Shown: one piece after another, positions 8,037 to 17,304 of the stretch | Layout of the letters: every line of letters begins with the position of its first letter | Position numbering within the stretch: the stretch's first letter is position 1 | NCBI RefSeq assembly: GCF_014646015.1 | Contig: NZ_BMMQ01000005.1 | Coordinates: 62,001 to 126,000, forward strand | Reading direction: 5' to 3' | DNA length: 64,000 bases | From: Microbacterium nanhaiense | GTDB lineage: Bacteria > Actinomycetota > Actinomycetes > Actinomycetales > Microbacteriaceae | The notes under the pieces: generated by a model | Seen by the model: the letters and a program-made list of their open reading frames with translations, nothing else | The model's database searches: none | What the model was told of the DNA's origin: nothing | Translations under genes and position numbers: made by a program

Positions 8037-8987
8037 ATGATTTCCCTCATCGGTCACCGCGGTGCGAGCGGATACCGGCCGGAGCACACGCGTTCCTCCT
8101 ACGAGCTCGCGATCGCCCAGGGCGTCGACCTGATCGAGCCCGATGTCGTCGCGACGAAGGACGGCGTTCTGGTCGTGCGACACGAGAACGAGATCTCTGG
8201 GACGACCGACGTGGCGGCGCGGCCCGAGTTCGCGCACCTGAGGACGACGAAGTCGTTCGCGGGGCACGAGTTCAGCGGCTGGTTCACGGAGGACTTCACC
8301 TGGGAGGAGCTCCAGCTCTTGCGCTGCACGGAGCGGATCCCCCATCTCCGCCCCGATAGCGCCGCGTTCGACGGCGAGGAGCGGATCCTGTCGCTCCGCG
8401 AGGTGCTCGACATCGCTCGCGAGGGCGGGGTCGGTGTCGTCGTGGAGATCAAGCACGCCCCGTACTTCTCGGCCATCGGCCTCGACCTTGCGCCGCTCGT
8501 CGCGCGCGAGCTGCGGGCGGGCGGCTGGCAGGATCCGGGGAGCGGCCGGCTCGTCGTCGAATCCTTCGAGGAGTCGGCCCTGCACGCGGTGCGGTCTGCC
8601 GGAATCGAGGCCGAGCTCGTCTACCTGCTCGAGGACGAGGGCGTCGCGCTCGACCTCCGCCTGACTCTCGGATCCGATGCGCCGAGCTATCTCGACCAGC
8701 TCGGCGACATCGCGGCGCTCGCCGGGAGGGTCGACGGGATCAGCGTCGCAAAGTCGCTGCTCCTGGATCCCGCCGCGCCGGCCTTCGCCGCCGAGGCGCG
8801 CGAGCGCGGCCTCGAACTGTTCACCTGGACCGCTCGGCCCGAGAACGCCTTCCTGGAGGAACGCTTTCGCGGCCGGGGGAGCGCCGCCGAATACGGCGAA
8901 TGGCGCGCCGAGTGGCGCGCCATTCGCGAGGCGGGCGTGACGGGCGTGTTCGCGGACCACCCCGATCTCGCCCGGCAGGTGTTCTAG
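8037..8987 (+). CDS. Glycerophosphodiester phosphodiesterase
   Basis: 316-aa enzyme of the GDPD TIM-barrel family, releasing glycerol-3-phosphate and an alcohol from deacylated phospholipids. Diagnostic residues are the HRGASG motif at residues 7-12 (His and Arg), the EPDV metal site (Glu about 36, Asp about 38), the catalytic HEN (His about 51) and VEIK near residue 138. No signal peptide is seen, so a cytoplasmic location is likely. Its TAG stop shares the tetranucleotide CTAG (8984-8987) with the stop of the convergent GntR gene. Confidence 0.92.
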   Translation: MISLIGHRGASGYRPEHTRSSYELAIAQGVDLIEPDVVATKDGVLVVRHENEISGTTDVAARPEFAHLRTTKSFAGHEFSGWFTEDFTWEELQLLRCTERIPHLRPDSAAFDGEERILSLREVLDIAREGGVGVVVEIKHAPYFSAIGLDLAPLVARELRAGGWQDPGSGRLVVESFEESALHAVRSAGIEAELVYLLEDEGVALDLRLTLGSDAPSYLDQLGDIAALAGRVDGISVAKSLLLDPAAPAFAAEARERGLELFTWTARPENAFLEERFRGRGSAAEYGEWRAEWRAIREAGVTGVFADHPDLARQVF

Positions 8988-9655
8988 CCGAGCACGTCGT
9001 CCCAGAGGCCCTCAACGGCGTGGGCGGGGCCGCGCTGGCCGGCTCCCAGCTGGAACACGTCGCGCATCTGCGCCTCGGCGCCGATCCCGTCGCCCTCGAC
9101 GATGTAGTCGGCGAGGTGGGTGAAGTCGTCCGCCATCTCGTCGGCGTCCTTGATGAGGGGGAAGGTGCCTCGGAGGTTGCGGGTCACCTGCAGCCAGGCG
9201 TCGGCCATGACCGTCGCGAAGAGCGCGTTCCCGCTGTGGCCGGCGAGGTACGTGCCGAGCTGGAAGTTCGTCTCGTAGGCCTTCTGCGCGTCGCTCGTGA
9301 CGGCGCGCGCCACCTCGCGCGCCAGCTCGGCGGCCTCCGCGCGTTCTTCCTCGTTCATCCGCGGCAGGGCGAGACGCAGGCTGATGCCCAGCTGGTAGCC
9401 CAGGAACTCGAGCGACTGAGCGGGCATCTCGGGCGTGACGCCGGTGACGCGAGTGAACCTGCTCGCGACCATCTCGATGAGGCCCTGGCGCTCGAGCCTC
9501 TGGAGAGCCTCTCGCACGGGCATCCTCGAGACGCCGAGCTGTTCGGCGAGGTCGCCATCGCGCACGCGCTGGCCGGGGGCCAGGGTGCCGTCGACCACGG
9601 CCTCACACAGTTTGTCGTAGACGACGTCGGCGAGTCGCTTGGGCTGAAGGTCCAT
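8984..9655 (-). CDS. GntR family regulator, FCD (FadR-type) ligand domain
   Basis: 223-aa DNA-binding protein. The N-terminal winged helix (residues 5-70) includes GTLAPGQRVRDGDLAEQLGV and SRMPVREALQRLERQGLI, the classic GntR motif. The C-terminal helical FCD domain binds a small organic acid in relatives. I prefer ATG 9655 over the TTG at 9688. The target is unknown; the half-palindrome TATC-GAGAT-GATA at 9702-9714 just upstream could be an autoregulatory site. It overlaps the end of the phosphodiesterase gene by 4 bp and no terminator lies between them. Confidence 0.88.
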   Translation of the reverse strand: MDLQPKRLADVVYDKLCEAVVDGTLAPGQRVRDGDLAEQLGVSRMPVREALQRLERQGLIEMVASRFTRVTGVTPEMPAQSLEFLGYQLGISLRLALPRMNEEERAEAAELAREVARAVTSDAQKAYETNFQLGTYLAGHSGNALFATVMADAWLQVTRNLRGTFPLIKDADEMADDFTHLADYIVEGDGIGAEAQMRDVFQLGAGQRGPAHAVEGLWDDVLG

Positions 9656-9792
9656 GTTGTATCCGCTTCGTTCCACAGGATCCCCCAATGGGATAGTTGT
9701 TATCGAGATGATACTTGTCGTTGATTATGCGCGTGCCGAGGTCCGCGCGATCCGATCGATTGTCAGCGGTCTCTCATAGACTCGGATCCGCC

Positions 9793-12174
9793 ATGGCTGA
9801 TTCATCCAATGTCTCAATGTTCACCGATCGTGACCCGCTTCTCGAGGGGCTGAACCCTCCTCAGCGCGACGCCGTCACGTATCGCGGCCCGGCGCTGTTG
9901 ATCGTCGCGGGAGCGGGATCGGGGAAGACCCGGGTGCTCACGCATCGCATCGCGTCGCTGCTCGAGTCGCGCGAGGCGTGGCCGAGCCAGATCCTGGCGA
10001 TCACCTTCACCAACAAGGCCGCCGGCGAGATGCGCGAGCGCGTCGAGCAGCTCGTGGGGGAACGGGCGAAGGGGATGTGGATCTCGACGTTCCACTCGGC
10101 CTGCGTGCGGATCCTGCGGCGAGAGGCCGATCACTTCGGGTTCACGAAGTCGTTCACGATCTACGATTCGGGCGATGTGCGGGCGCTGATGAAGCGCCTC
10201 GTGAAAGAGCATGAGGCCGAGGCCTTCGGCCTGACGCCCGCGGGGGTGCAGAGCCGCATCTCGAAGCTCAAGAACGAATTGCAGGACGCCGACTCGTTCT
10301 CGCGCCAGGCGAACACGAGCGATCCCGCGGAGAGGGTGTTTGCCGCGATCTTCCAGGATTACCAGCGTCAGTTGCGCAAGGCGAACGCCTTCGACTTCGA
10401 CGACCTGCTCGCGCAGACGGTCTTCCTCTTCCGCGCGTTCCCTCAGGTCGCAGATAAGTATCGTCGCCGGTTCACGCACATTCTGGTCGACGAGTATCAG
10501 GACACGAACCACGCTCAGTACCAGCTGATCCGCGAACTCACCAAGCCCGTGCAGGGCGAGACGATGGATCTCGGCGGGGGAATGCTCGCGATCATGCCGG
10601 AGGACGAACCCCAGGGCGCGTCGCTCACCGTCGTCGGCGACTCGGATCAGTCCATCTACGCCTTCCGCGGCGCCGACATCCGCAACATCACCGAGTTCGA
10701 GCGCGATTTCCCCGGTGCGAAGGTCGTGCTGCTCGAGCAGAACTATCGCTCGAGCCAGAACATCCTCGATGCGGCGAACGCGGTGATCCGCAACAACTTC
10801 GACCGCAAGGACAAGAAGCTGTGGACCTCCGAGGGCGAGGGCGCGCCCGTCGTCGGCTTCACCGGCTACTCGCAGCACGACGAGGCGCAATTCATCGCGG
10901 ACGAGATCGAAGCGGTGCGGCGCCAGGGCGTCGACTACAGCGACATCGCGGTCTTCTACCGCACCAACTCGCAGTCCCGCGCGCTCGAGGAGATCTTCAT
11001 CCGCTCGGCGATCCCGTATCGGATCATGGGCGGCACCAAGTTCTACGACCGCGCCGAGATCAAGGACGCGCTCGCCTATCTCATGGCCGTCGTGAACCCG
11101 GCGGACGAGCTCGCGGTGCGGCGGATCCTGAACCGCCCGAAGCGGGGCATCGGCGCGGTGACGGAAACGAACATCGCGCGTTTCGCGGCCGACAACGACA
11201 TCAGCTTCCGAGACGCGATCGGCCACGCGGCGGAGATCGGCCTCGGGCCGAAGATCCGCGGCGCGCTCGACCAGCTCGACGGCGTGCTGCGCGAGGCGCA
11301 GGCGATTCTGCTCCCTGAGGGCGAGGACGCCAAGCCGACGTCGGTGACCGAGGGTCTGCAGATCCTCCTCAACAAGTCGGGCTATCTCGACACGCTGCGC
11401 CGCTCGCGCGACCCTCAGGACGAGGCGCGCGTGGAGAACCTCGACGAGCTCGTCGCCGTGACCCGCGAGTTCGCGCGCAACAACCCCGAGGGGACCGTGG
11501 TCGACTTCCTTACCGAGGTCGCGCTCGTCGCCGATAGCGACGACCTCGACGATTCGACCGGGACGGTGTCGCTCATGACGCTGCACACGGCGAAGGGGCT
11601 CGAGTTCGACACGGTGTTCCTCACGGGCGTCGAGGAGGATCTCATTCCCCACCGCATCTCCGCCGGAGAGCCCGGCGGCCCGCAGGAGGAACGTCGACTG
11701 TTCTATGTCGGCATCACCCGTGCCCGCAAGCGCCTCTATCTCTCCCTGGCGATGACGCGGGCTCAGTTCGGCGAGGTCTCCGCGGCGATGCCGAGCCGCT
11801 TCCTGCAGGAGATCCCGGCCGGTCTGATCGAATGGCGCCAATCGCCGGGCGATGTCAACGGGCGAGGAGGCACGCAGTCGCGGGCCCTCAACGCGAACCG
11901 TCCCCGGGGGGAGAATCGTTGGGGCGTGAAACCGCTCGAGAAGAAGGCCCCCTCGGCGGCGCTCAGCGAGTTCACGAACCGCGTCACCGGCAAGGTGCGC
12001 GACAACGGCGACCTCGAGCTGGCCGCCGGCGACCGGGTCCGTCACGACGACTTCGGCGAGGGCACCGTCGACCAGGTCACGGGCGTCGGGGCGAAGCGCA
12101 TCGCGCACGTGCGCTTCGACGAGGTCGGGCCGAAGAAGCTCCTGATCAAGGTGGCCCCGATCGAGAAATTGTGA
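9793..12174 (+). CDS. pcrA: ATP-dependent DNA helicase, PcrA/UvrD type
   Basis: 793-aa superfamily 1A helicase of the PcrA type, which unwinds DNA 3'-to-5' in repair and replication restart. Q motif LNPPQRDAV, Walker A GAGSGKT (about residue 39), motif Ia TFTNKAAGEMRERV, Walker B VDEYQDTNHAQY (about 230), motif III GDSDQSIYAFRGAD, motif IV EQNYRSSQNI, motif V TLHTAKGLEFDTVFL and motif VI VGITRARKRLYL are all present. The C-terminus (GDRVRHDDFGEGTV ...) is the Tudor-like domain that binds RNA polymerase in PcrA. Start ATG 9793 follows a -10-like TAGACT at 9777-9782. An ATG at 9817 is an alternative. Confidence 0.95.
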   Translation: MADSSNVSMFTDRDPLLEGLNPPQRDAVTYRGPALLIVAGAGSGKTRVLTHRIASLLESREAWPSQILAITFTNKAAGEMRERVEQLVGERAKGMWISTFHSACVRILRREADHFGFTKSFTIYDSGDVRALMKRLVKEHEAEAFGLTPAGVQSRISKLKNELQDADSFSRQANTSDPAERVFAAIFQDYQRQLRKANAFDFDDLLAQTVFLFRAFPQVADKYRRRFTHILVDEYQDTNHAQYQLIRELTKPVQGETMDLGGGMLAIMPEDEPQGASLTVVGDSDQSIYAFRGADIRNITEFERDFPGAKVVLLEQNYRSSQNILDAANAVIRNNFDRKDKKLWTSEGEGAPVVGFTGYSQHDEAQFIADEIEAVRRQGVDYSDIAVFYRTNSQSRALEEIFIRSAIPYRIMGGTKFYDRAEIKDALAYLMAVVNPADELAVRRILNRPKRGIGAVTETNIARFAADNDISFRDAIGHAAEIGLGPKIRGALDQLDGVLREAQAILLPEGEDAKPTSVTEGLQILLNKSGYLDTLRRSRDPQDEARVENLDELVAVTREFARNNPEGTVVDFLTEVALVADSDDLDDSTGTVSLMTLHTAKGLEFDTVFLTGVEEDLIPHRISAGEPGGPQEERRLFYVGITRARKRLYLSLAMTRAQFGEVSAAMPSRFLQEIPAGLIEWRQSPGDVNGRGGTQSRALNANRPRGENRWGVKPLEKKAPSAALSEFTNRVTGKVRDNGDLELAAGDRVRHDDFGEGTVDQVTGVGAKRIAHVRFDEVGPKKLLIKVAPIEKL

Positions 12175-12214
12175 TGAAGTGAGCCTCGATTGTGCCGGCT
12201 GCGCCGCGCCGCCG

Positions 12215-12220
12215 TACGCT
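12215..12220 (+). promoter_or_regulatory. -10 box for leaderless gene at 12228
   Basis: TACGCT ends 7 nt before the ATG, with no ribosome site between. Confidence 0.55.
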
Positions 12221-12227
12221 GGGGCAT

Positions 12228-13439
12228 ATGGGTCTGTTCTCGCGTAAGAAGAAGTCCGAGAGCTCGGAAGACGAGCTCGTCGACAACACCGGTGTTGCCG
12301 AAGAGTCCGCGGCCGCCGAGGAAGCGGCCCCGGAGTCTGCGGCTGCGCCCGAGGATCAGGCGACGGGCGTGAACATCTCGTTCTCGGCGTTCCAGGGCGT
12401 CGGGGCGAACTCTGGCCCCGAGGTGCTCTCACCCGAGCAGGAACTGGCCCAGAGGAAGAAGCGCGCGGAGGATCTCGCGAAGGCCGGTCCGGATGCGTTC
12501 ACCCGACCGAAGCAGCAGCCGGCGCCGAGTCCGCAGGCGGCACCGACGCCGAAGCCGGCCGCCGTGCGCGAGCTGCCGCTGGCGCCGGCCGCGCCCCCGG
12601 CACGCCTGGAGACGATCAAGGGCCTGCGCGACAACGCGGTGCTCCGCGACGCGCTCGCGGCGATGCCCGAGAAGCCCACGCCCGCGCAGTTGCTGGGCGT
12701 CGCGCGTCAGCTCATGCAGGGGCACCTCTTCCTGCGCGTGGCGGGCGATGTGCGCGAGCAGGTCGACGAGAACGGCAAGGCGACCCTGCAGTATGGTGTC
12801 GCGACGGCGGGCGAGAAGAACTACATGCTGGTCTACAGCTCGGGCAAGGCACTGAGCGAGGCCGTGAAGGCCGACGGCAACGAGAAGACGTCGGCGGTGG
12901 CGCAGCCCGTTCCGCTGATCCTCGCCCACATGATCGAGCGCGGCTTCGACGGCCTCATCATCGATGGCGCGTCCGGGAAGTCGCGTATCGTGCTCCCGCG
13001 CGAGGTGATCGAGCGCGCGCACAAGCAGGCGGATCCGCGCATGCGCGTGAAGTCGGCGCTCGCGCAGCCGCGCGACGCGGAGACGCCGAAGCGGATCGCG
13101 AAGATCCTCGCCGAGCAGCCGCCCCTCTGGGTCGCGGTCGGTTCCTCGCCCGGCGACGGCGAGGGGGAGCAGAAGATGGGGATTGCCGAGGCGCGCCTCG
13201 TCGACGGAACCAGGCTGCTGCAGGTGTACTCGCACCCGCTCGAGATCGTCGCACAGGGGCGCACGGAACGGGCCATGCCCTTCGGCGCCGACAAGATCGC
13301 GAAGGTGCTACGCGACCACGAGGACGTCGGCGGGATCCTGATCGACCCCGCGGGCCCGCTCATGACACTCACGCGCGAAGAGCTCGAGCCGATCATGGCG
13401 CTGGCCGACCAGGCCCCGGAAACCCCCGACGCCGAGTAG
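12228..13439 (+). CDS. SseB-like protein with acidic/proline-rich N-terminus
   Basis: 403-aa cytoplasmic protein. Residues 1-115 are low complexity, first a basic FSRKKK start then Glu/Ala-rich and Pro/Ala-rich text. From about residue 130 the text resembles the SseB N-terminal domain (NYMLVYSSGKALSEAVKADG, then GFDGLIIDGASGKSRIVLPR), followed by a second domain of the same kind (VDGTRLLQVYSHPLEIVAQG to the C-terminus). SseB proteins have no firmly known activity in actinobacteria. Start ATG 12228 is supported by the -10 box TACGCT 7 nt before it; an upstream ATG at 12192 would lie inside the promoter. It stands alone between pcrA and palindrome copy 2. Confidence 0.75.
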   Translation: MGLFSRKKKSESSEDELVDNTGVAEESAAAEEAAPESAAAPEDQATGVNISFSAFQGVGANSGPEVLSPEQELAQRKKRAEDLAKAGPDAFTRPKQQPAPSPQAAPTPKPAAVRELPLAPAAPPARLETIKGLRDNAVLRDALAAMPEKPTPAQLLGVARQLMQGHLFLRVAGDVREQVDENGKATLQYGVATAGEKNYMLVYSSGKALSEAVKADGNEKTSAVAQPVPLILAHMIERGFDGLIIDGASGKSRIVLPREVIERAHKQADPRMRVKSALAQPRDAETPKRIAKILAEQPPLWVAVGSSPGDGEGEQKMGIAEARLVDGTRLLQVYSHPLEIVAQGRTERAMPFGADKIAKVLRDHEDVGGILIDPAGPLMTLTREELEPIMALADQAPETPDAE

Positions 13440-13444
13440 CTAAG

Positions 13445-13510
13445 CCGTTGAAATGACACTTGTGGGTAGTCCCCGTCACGGGGACTACCCACAAGTGTCA
13501 TATGAAGGGG
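13445..13510. repeat. Palindromic intergenic element A, copy 2
   Basis: The most symmetric copy: a perfect 24-bp arm (13453-13476) and its complement (13478-13501) around one base, within the 66-bp element. The outermost bases (CCGTTGAA left, TATGAAGGGG right) no longer match. It lies between the convergent SseB-like and lyase genes, where it could end both transcripts. Confidence 0.88.
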
Positions 13511-13516
13511 AGGGGC

Positions 13517-16500
13517 TCAGCCCTCCCACGGGCCGTTCGGGTCGCCCGGCGCCTGGTTCCGCGTCCACCACTTCGCGCGGAACAGGTGCCCCTCGTAGGA
13601 GACGGTGTCGCCGTCGTCGTATACCCACGAGGCGGTCCACTCACGCGCGTCGGTGCCTGCCACGAGCGCGCCCTCTTCCATCCACGAACCGGTCGCCGTG
13701 GATCCCGGGATCTCGTTCTTCGTCCACCACTGCGCGACGTACGTGCGGCCGTCGTAGCTGACCCGGTCGCCGTCATCGTATGTGGTCCCCGCCGCCCAGG
13801 CCGGGTCGGCGGGCGATACGGTGACCTCACCGAAGAGGCGCACCTCGGCGACGTTGATGATGTTCCGGTTCGTGAGTCGAAGGTAGCGGTACGACGCCTC
13901 GTCGAGGCCCTCGAGACGCTGCCAGCGCGGCGTCGCAATGACGTTGCTTGTCAGCGGAGTCCACGATGTCAGGTCGTTGGATCCCTCGAAGCGCAGACCA
14001 TTCAGCCGGCTGGTTCCGTACTGATCCTGGCGCACGAGTATGTCCGCCCCCGAGACCCGGAGCGAGGAGTCCACACCGAGATCCCAGACCAGCGACGCCT
14101 GAGCACCGACGAGCCGGGTGTCCGAGTGGGTGGCAGCGTCGCCGTCGAAGAGGTTCGCGGCATCGCGGGTGATGGAGGCCGCGGTCACGCCGCCCTCGCC
14201 GGTCACAGGAAGGGAGCCGATCACATCGTCGACGAGGCCGTTATTCGTCGAGACGTAGAGCGCGGATCCATCGGTCGTCGAGCTCACCTCGTCGGCGACC
14301 GCGCCGTCGTGGGTCACGTGATTGACGGTGAAGGTGAGCGGCGCGCCGGGCGCGAGGTCCGACGGAAGGAGGGCGGTCGCTGCCCAGTCGCCGTCACCGT
14401 CGTCGACGACCTCGGCCCGCGAACCCGCGATCGTTACTGCGAGGTCCGAGATCGCCGCGTTCGCGTGCAGCTCGAGGCGCACCTCGTCACCCGCGACGAC
14501 GCGGCCCTTCAGGGATCCGGGAGCCGAGATCGAGACCGCGTCGATGTCGCCCGTCGCCTCGTGGCGCTCGCCGAAGATATGGAACTCGGTGAACTCGACG
14601 AGGCCTTGCTTCGTGCCGTAGAGCACATCGGGGAGCGGCTCGAGCAGCTGCACCTTCAGCTGGTGGTAGCGCTTGTCGCGCAACTCGGGCGCGACCTCGA
14701 GCGTCTGCTCGTCCTGCGTCATCTCCGTGACGCCGGGTGTCAGCCGCTCCCACGTCGTGCCATCGTTGGAGCCGAAGACGGCCGAGTTCGCCAGCCGATC
14801 CTCGAAGATGTTCGACTGCAGCATGAACGACGACGCCGACACGGTCGCGAACGGCCCGAAGTCGAACACGTGAGCGCGATCGACCGCCTGGTTGTACACC
14901 GTGCCGGTCTGATTGTCGTCGTCGACGAGGAGTGCCGTGTTGCTTCCCGCCGTCGACGAGGCCAACAGCCCGGGGTAGTCAAGGCTGCCGTCGGCGACGG
15001 TCGGCGACACCAGCCGCAGGGCGTCGGCTGCCGCAGTGAGGTCTGCAAGCGCCTGGGGGAAGTCATCGGCACCCGCATCCTCGGCTGCACGGAGAGCCGT
15101 GTCGAATGCCTCCTGTGTCGCGCGCGTGTAGGTCGACGTGTCGACGTGCGGCGCCGCCGCTTCCACGATGGCGGCATCGCGATCGTCGGCCGCAATGAAC
15201 GCGATCGCCTTCGACGCGATGCCGGATCCGTCGTCCGCGGTCACGAGCGCGTCATGCGTCCCGGATGCGCTGGGTGCCCACGAGAGCGTCGTATTGTCGA
15301 GAGTCGTGCCGTCGGGCATCGGCTCCACGCGCAGCGCGGACCCGGGGGTCGCGGGGAGGCTGGCGGAGATCTCGGATCCGACCACACCGATGATGCGGGT
15401 GGGAGCGGCGCCGAGCTCGGGACCAGTCGTCGCGGGTGCGATGTCGAGTGAGTCGACATCGACGCTCGCGCCGTCGCCGGTCGCGGCGATGTAGACGAGA
15501 TCCTGCAGGCTCTCGGACGCGTCGAGCGTGACGGTCACCTGCCGCCACTCACCGTTCGTATCGGGAAGCTCGATGCTCTTATTCATGCCGAACGTCAGCT
15601 CGAGGCGGGCGGGTGCGTCGGTGCGCACGCGCAGCGCGAAGGCCTTGTTCTTCGTCGAGGCGTTGCGGAACGCGATCTTCGAGCCGTCCCCGGTCGCCTC
15701 GAGCGTGACGAAATCATCGGTCGACGTCGTGGAACCCGAGATCGGGGTCCAGCGGTCCTCGATCTCGAGCACCGTGGGACTTGCGATGTGCTCAGGCACC
15801 GACGATCCCGCCGCGCTCTCGGGCAGGTAGAGCCAGAAGTCACCACCCGCGTCCGGGCTGTCCCAGGCGCGTGTGACGGCTCCTCCGTAGTAGTACTCGA
15901 GGGGGAGCCGCTGCTCGAACGCCGCCTCGAGATTCGGCGCGAGCTCGGTCATGTCCTCGCCGCGCGTGTACGCGTAGTAGTAATAGAGGTCCCACACGCT
16001 CGCGGTGTTGTATCGACCGCGGTACGCGTTCGAGATGTGGTCGTAGGTGTCGCGCACGGTGCCGTCGGGATCCATCGAGTAGCCGACCGGCGTCCATTCG
16101 GGGTCATGCCCCAGCATGAACGACCAGAAGTAGTCGGCGGCGGCGAGGATCCGGTCGTCGCCGAACTCGAAGGGGCCGACGGCGTCGGGTGCCGTGGAGA
16201 CGGTGCCCGCGACGGGATCGACCTTTGTGCCCTGAGCCATCATCATGCGCGAGAGGATCGACGCGTTCGTGATGTCGCCTCCGCCGTGTGCCTGGTCGCG
16301 CCCCATCTCGACGTGCTGTACGCGGGGTTCGTCGAGCGTCTCGCCGGTCTTGTCGTCGGTGTCGACCAGGCGGAACAGTCGGGAGATGGATCCGTTGAAG
16401 CCCTGATTCTCCGCCGTGGAGTTCACGGTGAACCACTCAACGGCCTCGTCGTACCGCTCGCGGTTCTCCGTGAAGATGTACCCCGCCATGGCTCCCAGCA

Positions 16501-17209
16501 GGGGATAGGTGTGCTGGTTCATGAAGTGGTTCTGGTCGTGCAGGAACGTCTCGGTGACGGGCACGATCAGATTCGTCGTGAACGCTTCGGTGTCGGCCTC
16601 CGTCCACGGCGTCTCGTCCGTGGCGCAGCTGCCGTAGCGGAGGATCTCGGCGGCGGTCGTCATCCGATGAAGCGGCACGCCCGTGTGGATATGCGAGTCG
16701 GGGAAGACCGCGTACGCCTCCGGATCCATCTGCTCCCAGATGCGGATGATCTCCATCGCGTTGGTGCGGTACTCCTGCTCGCCCGTGATGGCGTAGAGAA
16801 TCGACTGCGTGTAGGCCTTCAGCCCATCGCCGATGAAGCGCGAGTTGAAGCCCTGAGAGGCGAAGGCGGTCGAGTCGGGGGTGCCCGGCTGGGTCTTCGA
16901 CTCGTTGGCCGAGGCAGCGTCGATCGCCGCCGCGGGAGACTTCTTCATATCTTGGAAGTACGAGGCCCATGGCTCCGTGCCCGACGCGATCTGTTCGCGC
17001 GCGGTCTCGAGGTTCTCGGCGGTGAGGCCCACGCCGGGATGCGTGAAGCCGGCCTCCGAGACGGTCGTGTCGAACGATACGGTGCAGGTCTCGGCCCCGA
17101 TCGCGGGCAGCGCGGTCATGGTCACGAGCCCCGCGGCGACGACCGCGCCGGAGGCTCCGATGGCGAGGGCCCGGCGCAGCGCCGCGCGGGGCCGTTGAAT
17201 GAGTCGCAT
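13517..17209 (-). CDS. Secreted alginate-lyase-fold protein with discoidin and CBM5/12 domains
   Basis: 1230-aa secreted protein. Residues 1-40 are a signal peptide ending in ALPAIGA. Residues about 50-470 resemble the alginate lyase (alpha/alpha toroid) domain: FTHPGVGLTAENLETAREQI at the start and DQNHFMNQHTYPLLGAMAGY in the catalytic region. Then come a carbohydrate-binding-like domain (about 480-600), an Ig-like domain, a helical spacer, a discoidin-like domain (about 720-890), a further beta region, a second discoidin-like domain (about 990-1130), and two C-terminal CBM5/12 modules with the YDDGDRVSYDGRTYVAQWWT pattern. It probably cleaves an acidic polysaccharide outside the cell; the substrate is not readable. 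Start ATG 17209 has AAGAAGG upstream. A LacI operator at 17253-17268 ties it to the neighbouring sugar operon. Confidence 0.82.
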   Translation of the reverse strand: MRLIQRPRAALRRALAIGASGAVVAAGLVTMTALPAIGAETCTVSFDTTVSEAGFTHPGVGLTAENLETAREQIASGTEPWASYFQDMKKSPAAAIDAASANESKTQPGTPDSTAFASQGFNSRFIGDGLKAYTQSILYAITGEQEYRTNAMEIIRIWEQMDPEAYAVFPDSHIHTGVPLHRMTTAAEILRYGSCATDETPWTEADTEAFTTNLIVPVTETFLHDQNHFMNQHTYPLLGAMAGYIFTENRERYDEAVEWFTVNSTAENQGFNGSISRLFRLVDTDDKTGETLDEPRVQHVEMGRDQAHGGGDITNASILSRMMMAQGTKVDPVAGTVSTAPDAVGPFEFGDDRILAAADYFWSFMLGHDPEWTPVGYSMDPDGTVRDTYDHISNAYRGRYNTASVWDLYYYYAYTRGEDMTELAPNLEAAFEQRLPLEYYYGGAVTRAWDSPDAGGDFWLYLPESAAGSSVPEHIASPTVLEIEDRWTPISGSTTSTDDFVTLEATGDGSKIAFRNASTKNKAFALRVRTDAPARLELTFGMNKSIELPDTNGEWRQVTVTLDASESLQDLVYIAATGDGASVDVDSLDIAPATTGPELGAAPTRIIGVVGSEISASLPATPGSALRVEPMPDGTTLDNTTLSWAPSASGTHDALVTADDGSGIASKAIAFIAADDRDAAIVEAAAPHVDTSTYTRATQEAFDTALRAAEDAGADDFPQALADLTAAADALRLVSPTVADGSLDYPGLLASSTAGSNTALLVDDDNQTGTVYNQAVDRAHVFDFGPFATVSASSFMLQSNIFEDRLANSAVFGSNDGTTWERLTPGVTEMTQDEQTLEVAPELRDKRYHQLKVQLLEPLPDVLYGTKQGLVEFTEFHIFGERHEATGDIDAVSISAPGSLKGRVVAGDEVRLELHANAAISDLAVTIAGSRAEVVDDGDGDWAATALLPSDLAPGAPLTFTVNHVTHDGAVADEVSSTTDGSALYVSTNNGLVDDVIGSLPVTGEGGVTAASITRDAANLFDGDAATHSDTRLVGAQASLVWDLGVDSSLRVSGADILVRQDQYGTSRLNGLRFEGSNDLTSWTPLTSNVIATPRWQRLEGLDEASYRYLRLTNRNIINVAEVRLFGEVTVSPADPAWAAGTTYDDGDRVSYDGRTYVAQWWTKNEIPGSTATGSWMEEGALVAGTDAREWTASWVYDDGDTVSYEGHLFRAKWWTRNQAPGDPNGPWEG

Positions 17210-17252
17210 CCTTATCAACCTTCTTCCTTGATGGTTTCTCGCGTTATTACCG

Positions 17253-17268
17253 TAGATAACGTTTACTA
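17253..17268. promoter_or_regulatory. LacI-family operator before the lyase gene
   Basis: TAGATAACGTTTACTA is a pseudo-palindrome centred on CG, differing in one base from the operator at 26440-26455. It lies about 45 bp upstream of the lyase ATG, in the promoter region, and within 100 bp of the end of the LacI gene. Confidence 0.82.
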
Positions 17269-17278
17269 TTTCGACAGA

Positions 17279-17304
17279 GGCCCGCGTTGATTCACGAGCG
17301 GGCC
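17279..17304. terminator. Hairpin after the LacI gene
   Basis: GGCCCGC (17279-17285) pairs with GCGGGCC (17298-17304), with extra pairing CGT/ACG inside. It starts right after the stop codon of the LacI gene on the minus strand. Confidence 0.5.

Noticed and set aside
9814..12432. An 872-codon open frame opposite pcrA
   Set aside because: Arg/Asp/Val-rich shadow with no motif, opposite intact helicase motifs.
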